Positions 1-7,500 of a DNA stretch of 8,146 nucleotides are shown here, piece after piece. Location of the stretch: NCBI GenBank assembly GCA_030588285.1, contig JAUUYK010000031.1, positions 1 to 8,146 of the forward strand. The letters run 5' to 3'. Made by a program: the position numbers and the translations under genes. The number at the start of each line of letters is the position of its first letter. Position 1 is the first letter of the stretch. The DNA is from Kiritimatiellales bacterium (lineage in GTDB: Bacteria > Verrucomicrobiota > Kiritimatiellia > Kiritimatiellales > Pontiellaceae). Under the pieces are notes generated by a model. The model saw only the letters and a list, made by a program, of their open reading frames with translations. It did no database searches and was not told the origin of the DNA.

Positions 1-1
1 C

Positions 2-526
2 ATTAACCTGATTAAAATTTCTGACGATCTCCGCCGCCTTCAGTTGTTGGGGGAAATTGAGCTTCCCGCCGTGCAAGCGGGGTCGTCGATTATGCCGGGG
101 AAAGTGAATCCCGTAATTCTGGAGAGCATCATTCAACTGGGCATTAAAGTGAAGGCCAACAACGGGATTATTGCAGATTGCGCGGCGCGGGGATCCCTGC
201 AAATCTGCGAGTTTATGCCGCTGCTCGCGGAGGCCTTGCTCGAATCGATCGAGCACCTCAACACCGCCGCAAAAATGATGGCGAAACACGCGGAAGATAT
301 TGACGTAGATCAAGGCCAATGTCTGGAACGCCTCTATGCTTCTCCCGAAATTATTACTGCATTTGTTCCTGTGCTCGGATACGACCGTTGCGCGGAATTG
401 GGGAAAGAATTTCACGAACAAAATCAACGGACGGTCCGTGGGTTTTTGGAAGAGAAACTCGGGGAGGAAATCGTTAAAAAAACGCTCGCCCCGCAAAATT
501 TAATGGCATTGGGATTCAGGGACTAG
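2..526 (+). CDS. aspA: Aspartate ammonia-lyase-like protein (aspartase/fumarase superfamily), C-terminal part; 5' end outside the window
   Basis: The frame is open from base 2 to the TAG at 524-526, giving about 174 residues. They contain the superfamily signature GSSIMPGKVNPV, the flexible catalytic loop with the general-base serine and a substrate-binding lysine, followed by the usual C-terminal helical domain of about 150 residues. Aspartases convert L-aspartate to fumarate and ammonium in the cytoplasm. The ELPAVQAGSS context favours aspartase over fumarase, but a different lyase substrate cannot be excluded from the C-terminus alone. The segment before the loop reads KISDDLRRLQLLGEIELP. 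Typical aspartases and fumarases have a conserved SGPR-type stretch between DLR and GEI, and here about five residues are missing. The gene lies 21 bases before hydF on the same strand, so it is probably co-transcribed with the maturases. The TTG codons at 44-49 are internal; the true start is upstream of the window. Confidence 0.88.
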   Translation: MNLIKISDDLRRLQLLGEIELPAVQAGSSIMPGKVNPVILESIIQLGIKVKANNGIIADCAARGSLQICEFMPLLAEALLESIEHLNTAAKMMAKHAEDIDVDQGQCLERLYASPEIITAFVPVLGYDRCAELGKEFHEQNQRTVRGFLEEKLGEEIVKKTLAPQNLMALGFRD

Positions 527-528
527 AA

Positions 529-541
529 ACCACGAAGTGGT
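529..541 (+). repeat. Small inverted repeat between aspA and hydF
   Basis: Arms ACCAC (529-533) and GTGGT (537-541) surround a GAA loop, seven bases before the hydF ATG. The arms are perfect but only 5 bp. There is no T-tract, so it is not a terminator. It occupies the place where a Shine-Dalgarno sequence would be expected. It shares the sequence AGAAA[C/T]CACGAAG with bases 4355-4367 after hydE, so it may be a remnant of a dispersed intergenic repeat rather than a functional hairpin. Confidence 0.4.
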
Positions 542-547
542 CAAAAA

Positions 548-1765
548 ATGAAAACAACACCCAAAAGTTTGAGATTGCATATCGCGTTGTTCGGCCGGAC
601 GAATGTCGGGAAATCGAGTTTCCTTAATTTGATTACTGGGCAGGACGTTTCGATTGTTTCTCCGCAGCCGGGCACAACAACGGATGTGGTCGAGAAAACC
701 ATGGAGCTGTTGCCCATCGGACCGGTGGTTTTTATTGATACCGCTGGACTCGATGATCCGACGGCCCTCGGCGAAAAACGAATTCAAAAAACCGCGAAGG
801 TATTTGATCGCGCCGATGTAATTTTGCTGATCTGCGAAGGCGATGTGTTCGGCGAATTTGAAGCGGCTATTGAAACCCGTGCTGCGGAAAAAAATATTCC
901 GGTTATTCGGATTTTGAATAAAGCGGATCTAGTTCCTCCAACCGATTCCTCCTTTTTGGCCTGCAGTTCCACCGATTTGGCTTCTCACGATAGGGTGCTC
1001 TCGAAGCTCAAAACCGAGCTGATCAAGGTTTGTCCCGTCGAATTTATTCAGCCGCCCCCGTTGGTCGGCGACCTGGTGAAGCCGGGGGGGATTGCAATGC
1101 TGATTGTCCCGATCGATTTGCAGGCGCCAAAAGGGCGGCTCATTTTGCCGCAGGTTTCGACGATCCGCGATGCGCTCGATAACGATGCTGCCACGTTGGT
1201 GGTGAAGGAGCGCGAATACGCGCACATGCTGACCCAGTTGCGCTCTCCGCCCGATGTGGTTATCTGCGATTCGCAGGTGGTGCTTAAAATGGTCGGCGAT
1301 ACGCCGAACGAAATTCCCTGCACCACGTTCTCGATTCTCTTTGCCCGACTGAAAGGCGATTTACCCAAGTTTGCCGCCGGAGCCGCTGCGATCGATCACC
1401 TGCAAAGTGGCGACAAAATCTTGATTGCGGAATCGTGTTCGCATCATGCGGCGGAGGACGATATTGGCCGCGTGAAAATTCCGCGTTGGTTGCGGAGTTA
1501 TTGCGGATGTGAGCTGGAGATCGATATTTATGCTGGGCGCGATTTTCCGGATAATCTGGCGGAGTACAAGTTGGTGGTGCAGTGCGGCGGCTGTATGCAT
1601 AACCGTCGCGAAATTTTATCGCGCATTGAAAAATGCGAATCGGCGGGGGTACCGATCACAAACTACGGGCTCTGTATTTCCCAAACGCAAGGGGTTCTCA
1701 AGCGGGTGCTTTCGCCTTTCCCTGCTGCACTCGATGCCTTCACTCGAACTTCGAAAAATAACTAA
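548..1765 (+). CDS. hydF: HydF, [FeFe]-hydrogenase H-cluster maturation GTPase and scaffold
   Basis: The product is 405 residues, the usual HydF length. HydF is the cytoplasmic scaffold on which the di-iron subcluster is assembled and from which it is passed to apo-hydrogenase. The N-terminal Era/TrmE-like GTPase domain (about residues 8-165) shows a P-loop GRTNVGKS (16-23), a PGTTTD switch I threonine region (41-46), DTAG (64-67) and NKAD (124-127). A dimerisation domain follows. The C-terminal cluster-binding domain has C297-S-H299 and C346-GG-C349, the three cysteines expected to hold the [4Fe-4S] cluster. In many HydF proteins the residue before the CxxC is His; here it is Gln345. The late segment NYGLCISQTQGVLKRVLSPFP is also typical of the family. 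The ATG at 548 gives the normal N-terminus for the P-loop. No clear Shine-Dalgarno sequence precedes it, only an A-rich stretch. The gene is 21 bases after aspA and 14 before hydG. Confidence 0.97.
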   Translation: MKTTPKSLRLHIALFGRTNVGKSSFLNLITGQDVSIVSPQPGTTTDVVEKTMELLPIGPVVFIDTAGLDDPTALGEKRIQKTAKVFDRADVILLICEGDVFGEFEAAIETRAAEKNIPVIRILNKADLVPPTDSSFLACSSTDLASHDRVLSKLKTELIKVCPVEFIQPPPLVGDLVKPGGIAMLIVPIDLQAPKGRLILPQVSTIRDALDNDAATLVVKEREYAHMLTQLRSPPDVVICDSQVVLKMVGDTPNEIPCTTFSILFARLKGDLPKFAAGAAAIDHLQSGDKILIAESCSHHAAEDDIGRVKIPRWLRSYCGCELEIDIYAGRDFPDNLAEYKLVVQCGGCMHNRREILSRIEKCESAGVPITNYGLCISQTQGVLKRVLSPFPAALDAFTRTSKNN

Positions 1766-1766
1766 A

Positions 1767-1790
1767 ATGAGCAACCATTATGAAAATTGA
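1767..1790 (+). other. Seven-codon mini-ORF overlapping the hydG start
   Basis: An ATG one base after the hydF stop opens a frame encoding MSNHYEN and ending in TGA at 1788-1790. It overlaps the first codons of hydG (ATG at 1780) in another frame. Ribosomes finishing hydF could reinitiate here and terminate just past the hydG start, which would couple translation. It has no recognisable ribosome binding site and may be chance; no function is claimed for the peptide. Confidence 0.2.
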
Positions 1791-3189
1791 TACAACTGGA
1801 TTAAAAAGTTTTATACCCGAGGAAGAAATCTTCGAGTGGCTGGAAACCACCGAAAATCCAACCGCCGAACGGGTGCGCGAAATCATCCAAAAATCGCTGG
1901 ATAAAAATCGCCTCGATCCGGAGGAAATGGCGGTGCTGATTAATGCAAAAGAGCCGGAACTGGTAGAAGAAATTTTTGCGGGTGCACGGGAGTTAAAAGA
2001 ACGAATTTATGGCAACCGGATTGTGCTTTTTGCCCCGCTTTATATTGGAAACGAGTGCATTAATAATTGCCAATACTGCGGATTCCGTTGCACGAATAAA
2101 GAGGTGGCGCGCAAGACCCTTAATGTTGCAGAGCTCGATTGCGAGGTAAAGGCATTGGTCGACCGGGGCCATAAACGCCTTATTATGGTCTACGGGGAAC
2201 ACCCGAAATATGACGCGCAATTTATCCACGATACGGTAAAGCAAGTGTATCAACAAAAACACGGAAATGGCGAAATCCGACGGGTCAATATTAATGCCGC
2301 TCCGCTAGATGTGGCGGGATTCAAAAAGGTGAAATCGGCCGACATTGGCACGTATCAGATTTTCCAGGAAACCTATCATCAGAAAACCTATGCAGAAATG
2401 CATCCCTCGGGGCCGAAGAGCAATTATCAATGGCGCCTGCACGGGCTTGATCGGGCACAGGAAGCAGGGATCGATGATGTGGGAATAGGTGCTTTAATGG
2501 GCCTGTTTGACTGGCGTTTCGAAACGATGGCGCTGCTCTACCACACCATCCATCTAGAAGAAAAATTTAATGTTGGTCCACACACCATCAGTTTCCCCCG
2601 CATTGAACCCGCCATCGGCACGGAGCTGTGCGATCGCCCTCCATATGAAGTAAGCGACTACGATTTCAAACGGCTCGTTGCCATTCTTCGCCTTGCAGTT
2701 CCGTACACGGGCTTAATTCTGACCTGCCGCGAATCGGTGGAACTGCGCAACGAAATCATCGAGTTCGGGGTTTCGCAAATCGATGCTGGGTCGAACATTG
2801 GCATCGGTGCCTATTCGCAGGAAGACGAAGAATCGTATAAAAAAAGCCAGTTTGTGCTCAGCGACGGACGATCGCTCGACCAGGTGATCCGCGAGCTATG
2901 CGAGGCCGATTTTATTCCCAGCTTCTGCACCGGCTGCTACCGCCTTGGGCGCACCGGCGAGCACTTTATGGAATTCGCCATCCCGGGGTTTGTGAAGCGG
3001 TTTTGCACACCCAATGCGGTGCTTACGTTTCTGGAATATATGGAAGACTATTCTTCGCCTGAAACCCGCGTGGCCGGCATGAAGCAGATTGAGCGAGAGC
3101 TCGACCGTATGCCCGAAGGCGACCAAAAAATAAAACTGCTCGAACGAATCGACCAAGTCAAAAATGGCGATCGCGACCTCTACTTTTAG
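1780..3189 (+). CDS. hydG: HydG, [FeFe]-hydrogenase maturase, radical SAM tyrosine lyase
   Basis: The product is 469 residues, the standard HydG length. HydG cleaves tyrosine with S-adenosylmethionine to p-cresol and dehydroglycine, which yields the CO and cyanide ligands delivered on iron to build the H-cluster. The radical SAM cluster motif CX3CX2C is at C93, C97 and C100, in NECINNCQYC. The C-terminal domain has the HydG-specific CX2CX22C motif at C383, C386 and C409, which holds the auxiliary cluster with its extra 'dangler' iron. The GPHTISFPRIEPA segment around H268 matches the region that supplies the histidine ligand of that iron. The C-terminus RDLYF is also characteristic. The second motif rules out the related ThiH. 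The ATG at 1780 is 14 bases after the hydF stop with no strong Shine-Dalgarno, suggesting coupled translation. The stop overlaps the ribosome binding site of hydE. Confidence 0.97.
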   Translation: MKIDTTGLKSFIPEEEIFEWLETTENPTAERVREIIQKSLDKNRLDPEEMAVLINAKEPELVEEIFAGARELKERIYGNRIVLFAPLYIGNECINNCQYCGFRCTNKEVARKTLNVAELDCEVKALVDRGHKRLIMVYGEHPKYDAQFIHDTVKQVYQQKHGNGEIRRVNINAAPLDVAGFKKVKSADIGTYQIFQETYHQKTYAEMHPSGPKSNYQWRLHGLDRAQEAGIDDVGIGALMGLFDWRFETMALLYHTIHLEEKFNVGPHTISFPRIEPAIGTELCDRPPYEVSDYDFKRLVAILRLAVPYTGLILTCRESVELRNEIIEFGVSQIDAGSNIGIGAYSQEDEESYKKSQFVLSDGRSLDQVIRELCEADFIPSFCTGCYRLGRTGEHFMEFAIPGFVKRFCTPNAVLTFLEYMEDYSSPETRVAGMKQIERELDRMPEGDQKIKLLERIDQVKNGDRDLYF

Positions 3190-3191
3190 GA
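3188..3191 (+). promoter_or_regulatory. Ribosome binding site of hydE, overlapping the hydG stop codon
   Basis: AGGA at 3188-3191 lies six bases before the hydE ATG (3198), and its AG belongs to the TAG stop of hydG. This is a typical arrangement for coupled translation and supports ATG 3198 as the start of hydE. It is the clearest Shine-Dalgarno sequence in the hyd cluster. Confidence 0.6.
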
Positions 3192-3197
3192 AAATAT

Positions 3198-4313
3198 ATG
3201 ACAACAACTATTATAGAAAAAGTGGATCGTGGCGAAACCCTTAGCGCAGAGGAAATGAAGGCTTTGCTGTCGATTTCTGATTCCGCTGAATTGCAAGCGC
3301 TCTACGACTGTGCCTATCGGATGAAAGAAAAGAACGTCGGAAAAGTCGCCTATTTCCGCGGCATTATTGAGTGCAGTAATATTTGCGTGAAGGATTGTTA
3401 CTACTGCGGAATCCGCAAGAGCAATACCGAGGTTGAACGCTTTCAAATGGACGAAGATGAAATCGTCCGCGAAGCACTCTGGGCATTTGAAAATGAGTAC
3501 GGCTCGGCCGTGATCCAATCCGGTGAACGGCAGGATGCCGCCTATATTGAAATGATCGAACGCGTATTGCTACGGGTAAAAAAAGAGACCGGCGGCAAGC
3601 TGGGCATCACCCTATCGCTCGGCGAACAAACCGAGGCAACCTATCGCCGGTGGCGCGAGGCCGGAGCACACCGCTATTTATTGCGCATCGAAACCACCAA
3701 TCCCGAACTCTACCGGCAATTGCATCCAGAAGATCATACACTCGAAATCCGAAAATCCTGTTTAGCCCTGCTCAAAAAAACAGGCTGGCAAGTTGGCACT
3801 GGTGTAATGATGGGCTTGCCCAATCAGACGATGGATGATCTGGTGAACGATATTCTTTTCATGAAAGAAATCGATGTGGATATGGTCGGCATGGGGCCGT
3901 ATATCCCGCACCGCAACACCCCAATGGGGGCCAAAATTCCGCCTTATTCCGAGGAACAAAAACAGGACGCACTCACCCTCGGTCTCAAAATGATTGCCGT
4001 CACGCGCATTGTACTCAAAGACATCAACATTGCCGCCGCCACCGCCCTCCAAGCCTTGGAGCACAAAGGCCGCGAAATGGGATTGAAATGTGGCGCAAAT
4101 ATTATTATGCCCAACGTCACCGAAACCGAATTCCGCCCGAGTTATACGCTTTACGATGACAAACCGTGCCTCGACGAAAACTCCTCCATGTGCCGCGGTT
4201 GTCTCAGCAACCGCATCAAAGGCATCGGCGAAACCGTCGGCTTCAATGAATGGGGCGACTCACCCCACTACACAAAAAAGGCGGCAATCAACCTTAATCA
4301 GGGAGCTGAATAA
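3198..4313 (+). CDS. hydE: HydE, [FeFe]-hydrogenase maturase, radical SAM enzyme
   Basis: The product is 371 residues, slightly above the usual 350 or so. HydE acts after HydG: it uses SAM radical chemistry on the cysteine-bound Fe(CO)2CN synthon on the path to the di-iron subcluster. It belongs to the biotin synthase-like radical SAM family. The cluster motif CX3CX2C is at C63, C67 and C70 (CVKDCYYC). HydE-type features include the QSGE segment near 107-110, LSLGEQ near 139-144, the RIETTNPELY segment near 163-172, and GPYIPHRNTP near 233-242. A second, optional cluster site CX7CX2C is present at C324, C332 and C335, as in the Thermotoga maritima enzyme. PylB and BioB are alternatives by fold, but the context and these motifs fit HydE. 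The gene starts eight bases after hydG and is the last of the cluster; a hairpin follows 18 bases downstream. Confidence 0.96.
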   Translation: MTTTIIEKVDRGETLSAEEMKALLSISDSAELQALYDCAYRMKEKNVGKVAYFRGIIECSNICVKDCYYCGIRKSNTEVERFQMDEDEIVREALWAFENEYGSAVIQSGERQDAAYIEMIERVLLRVKKETGGKLGITLSLGEQTEATYRRWREAGAHRYLLRIETTNPELYRQLHPEDHTLEIRKSCLALLKKTGWQVGTGVMMGLPNQTMDDLVNDILFMKEIDVDMVGMGPYIPHRNTPMGAKIPPYSEEQKQDALTLGLKMIAVTRIVLKDINIAAATALQALEHKGREMGLKCGANIIMPNVTETEFRPSYTLYDDKPCLDENSSMCRGCLSNRIKGIGETVGFNEWGDSPHYTKKAAINLNQGAE

Positions 4314-4331
4314 AGGCTGATATATGTCATC

Positions 4332-4355
4332 TTATCCCTCCAGTTGGAGGGGTAA
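4332..4355. repeat. Strong palindromic hairpin downstream of hydE
   Basis: Arms TTATCCCTCC (4332-4341) and GGAGGGGTAA (4346-4355) pair over 10 positions, one of them a G-T wobble, around a four-base AGTT loop. It begins 18 bases after the hydE stop. No T-tract follows on either strand, so it is not a classical intrinsic terminator. It could protect the 3' end of the hyd transcript. The CCCTCC/GGAGGG form resembles intergenic palindromic repeats I recall from PVC-group and Bacteroidota genomes, but only one copy is in this window. Confidence 0.6.
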
Positions 4356-4367
4356 GAAATCACGAAG
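4355..4367 (+). repeat. CACGAAG-type intergenic motif, second copy
   Basis: AGAAATCACGAAG here matches AGAAACCACGAAG at 525-537 with one difference. Both copies lie in non-coding DNA just after a gene of the cluster, and both adjoin or form part of an inverted repeat. Thirteen bases with one mismatch is suggestive of a dispersed repeat family but weak on its own. Confidence 0.3.
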
Positions 4368-4480
4368 AACACACCTCGGGAACCGCGAAAAGTTCTTGTG
4401 GGGGGAGAATCTCGGTTGCTTACCTTGGGTTAACTCGTTTTTCGGTTCCTTCAATGGCTTTTAGAATGCGGTCAATCCTT

Positions 4481-4521
4481 GGAAAAAGAAAACCCGGAGT
4501 TCCATGTGTTGGACATCCGGG
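4481..4521 (-). terminator. Rho-independent terminator of the autotransporter gene
   Basis: Read on the - strand, a hairpin begins 28 bases after the TAA stop and is followed by TTTTCTTTTTCC (complement of 4481-4492). The stem pairs 4493-4498 (CCCGGA) with 4516-4521 (TCCGGG), has a 2-by-2 mismatch, then pairs TCCA (4501-4504) with TGGA (4510-4513) around a five-base loop. The GC-rich stem plus T-run is a classical intrinsic terminator. On the + strand only a short TTT follows, so it would be a poorer terminator for hyd read-through. Confidence 0.85.
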
Positions 4522-4548
4522 CTTTCGAGAGTTCACTAGATGGAACGG

Positions 4549-7500
4549 TTAGAATTCGTAAAGTAAACCGCCACTAACCGTGACAGAATAATACGTTTTA
4601 CTGAGCTGTCCATCGACATCCATACGAAGCTGCAGGCCACTATCCCACTTGCTCAGCATTCCGAAGCCAAACAGACCCACGTCTTGATCGGGCGACCGCA
4701 TAATGAATTGGCCGGGTTGAGTGGAATCGATAAGGGTATAATTAAGGAATTCCTCATCGGTGTTAAACTCATGCAACCAAAATGCCCGGATCTCGCTTTC
4801 CAGTTTAACTTTAGAGTTTTCCGTAGGTAACATGATAGAAACACCAACTTTCGACTGATAGCTCATCCGATCGTAGGCCTCCACATCTTTGCCCACCGAG
4901 GTCGAGATTTCCGAATATTCATCTTGAGCAAATTGGCTCACTTGCAGGCCCAGTGATGACCGAAAAAGTGTCCCTGATGCTTCATCTATAGCCTCGTTAC
5001 CGCCCCCGATAAAGAATGCCGTTTGAGACGCCTTTATCGAAGATGTTGCGCCAAATTCCGTGCCGGATTGATTATCTATATCGGTCAGGCCATAGCTTAC
5101 AACAAGGTCTCCAAACCAATCGTCCACGCCATAATTAGCATAGACGAGGCCGTAGCCCGTTGTCGCATCGCTCTGATCATTATTGTCGCCTTCTATAGTA
5201 GAGCCTGCATACCCGCCAGCCAGGCCAAACAACAAACTACCAAAGGCTTGATCCACCCCAACAACCGTTCCGTAGGACTGGACGTTGTAACCATCCTTAA
5301 AGCCCGCGCCACTACCATCCTCATCACGGCTTCCAAATCCACCGTAGACTTTAACCCATCCTAGTAGTCCTTGATCTGCTGCATGTGGCCCGGCAGCTCC
5401 ACTAGGCTTACTTGAACTGGAGCGTTTGGCTTCTCCTCGGGCCCGAACCTGATCAATTCCGCCAAAAACACCTTGATTGTGCATAAAGGTCGGTAAGCCG
5501 TAAATATACATTTGTTCCATCTGCTGACTTTGTTGTTCACCCGTCATCGTATCCAGAATTTCAACCTGATTTGAAGCGGCGGCATTCCCTTGAGATGCAA
5601 GTAAGTCAATTTCATCCGCAATGCCAGCAATAATTGAATCCGGATCAAAACCCGCAGAGTCAGTAATATAATTCCGAGAATACGTGGCGACAATATTGGT
5701 GCCGCCTTCAAGCATGAGGTTGTATTTCACCAATGATCCACCGGATGCATTCAGCATAGCCAAATCAGCAGAGGTTCCATTGGTGGAGCCTCCAATAATC
5801 ATCGTATTGGCTTCAACAATCGAATTGGTATAGATCAGATCAAATTCCAACTTGGATATCGCATCCACACCCACCTTGGCTCCCGCCTCGAATTCCGCGG
5901 TATTGGCACGCAACAGGCCCGTATTGATTCCTGAAGAATCCGTTAAAATAGTTAGATAAGCACCGGAACCTTGATAGTAATTATTCACATCCACAACCGC
6001 ACCTGAGGCAATCTCTAGACCGGACGTTCCTGTAGCGTTTCGGTTATGCAACGTGCCTGGAGAATAGAACGAGGCTCCGTCTTCAACACGCAATACATTT
6101 CCATTTCCACCTTGGTGCTGTACAATATCGCCGTTGTCGAAATCGAGTAGAGCTCCGCCAATCACGGTATGATTCAAACTCGTCACTGATGTCCCCGCCC
6201 CACTAATGAGGACCAAATTATCACTTCCGCCCATCTCCGAAAAATCACCGATCGTCATCGATTTGACCGCGGCCCACGCTCCGTTGGAAATAACCAAGGT
6301 GTTATCCGATGAAAGATCGCCGACATGCAGGTTATTGATTGCTGCATCCCAGTAGGCATTCGCCCCATTAACAATCATCTGCCGACCATCATTAAGGAAG
6401 AGTGTTCCTAGTTCTGTATAATTATTTTCGGCAGAAATATCCCATCCACCGATAATCGGTGCTGCTCCCTGAAACTCAATAATCCCCTTTGCGCTCCATG
6501 CAATACTTGAATTTCCGATAAAGAAATTTGATTCCACAAGATCAAATCCAAATATCAACTTCCCTTCATCTTCAACCGTTATTGAACTATTCGTTAAAAA
6601 TGAGCCACTTCTTGCCATATCCATGGTGCCCCCATCTGTGAGAATAACTTCGCTTGAGGTTACCACAATAGTATCCGCTCTAATCAAAGCATTGCTTTGC
6701 ACTAAAAGGGTTGTACCACCGATAGATGCGCCAATAGAAATAGTTGTATTATTAGTCCACCGCGCCTGATCGCCCGTCAGCAGCATGCTTCCGTTTCCAT
6801 CAATGCTTTCCATGTTTACAGTGCCGTATGCTTCGAGTGTTCCCCCGCTAAATTGAATTCCGGTATTGGAATCAATATCGCCCATAACCTTAGTCGTTCC
6901 GCCAACCGTAAAGAGGTTACTGATCCCAGTGATACTGAGGTTTCCGCCAATGAATGCCTCTCCCTCCAAATTAACCGCATTGTCCTGCCCCGCGAGAGTC
7001 AGGTTACTGTTGATCGTGGCCATTGATCCGCTAGAGACAGAAAAAAGGTTGCTGGTCCCGGTGATACTGAGGTCTTCGCCAATGAATGCCTCTCCCTCCA
7101 AATTAACCGCACTGTCCTGCCCCGCGAGAGTCAGGTTACTGTTGATCGTGGCCATCGATCCACTGGACAGGGTAAAGAGGTTGCTTTCCGTTCCGACAGC
7201 CCCGACCACCAGATTGGTAAATTCGAACTGCGCTCCATCATCAATAGTGAGGCTATTCCCACTTGAGTTTGCTCCAATGTGGACTGTGTTGGTCGAACGC
7301 AGCCATGCCGCATTTTCACCCGTAAGAACAAGGTGCCGGCTTCCCTCAACGTTATCCATATTACTTAGCGTTCCTGCGACGGATAAGGTGCCGTTGCTTT
7401 CGAAGCTAAATCCCGCTAAAGCCGCATCAAAATCAGAGCCCATTTTCAGAGTGCCACCGTCTCCCAGAATAAATTGATTGCCATTCGTCACGCCAAGAAT

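Larger units (their letters stand above)
4314..4548. other. Convergent intergenic region between hydE and the autotransporter gene
   Basis: These 235 bases separate two genes that point at each other. I see no coding frame worth calling. From left to right the region holds a strong hairpin (4332-4355), a CACGAAG-containing stretch (4355-4367), a long-range inverted repeat (GGAACCG at 4379-4385 with CGGTTCC at 4443-4449), and an intrinsic terminator for the - strand gene (4481-4521). No T-rich terminator for the hyd cluster is evident directly after hydE. Confidence 0.7.

Noticed and set aside
1048..1368. Open frame on the - strand inside hydF
   Set aside because: Antisense to a well-supported gene, with composition explained by hydF codon use and no recognisable protein.
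1780..3189. ThiH (thiamine tyrosine lyase) instead of HydG
   Set aside because: The C-terminal CX2CX22C auxiliary cluster motif and the length of 469 residues are HydG features that ThiH lacks.
3198..4313. Biotin synthase or PylB instead of HydE
   Set aside because: The CX3CX2C motif is shared, but the CX7CX2C second site, the QSGE/LSLGEQ segments and the position next to hydF and hydG fit HydE.
4332..4355. Intrinsic terminator for the hyd cluster
   Set aside because: The stem is strong, but no T-run follows on the + strand; GAAATCACG follows instead.
5023..5364. Open frame of 113 codons on the + strand within the barrel-coding part
   Set aside because: It is antisense to conserved barrel-coding sequence and its translation shows no domain; it is a shadow frame.
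6914..7177. Possible CRISPR-like or mobile repeat
   Set aside because: The two copies are directly adjacent with no spacers, keep the reading frame, and encode a passenger module, so this is an internal protein repeat.
6866..7477. Open frame of 203 codons on the + strand opposite the autotransporter gene
   Set aside because: It lies wholly inside the - strand gene, contains the same 132-bp duplication in translation, and has no ribosome binding site or recognisable domain. The opposite frame has clear signal peptide, passenger and barrel features.
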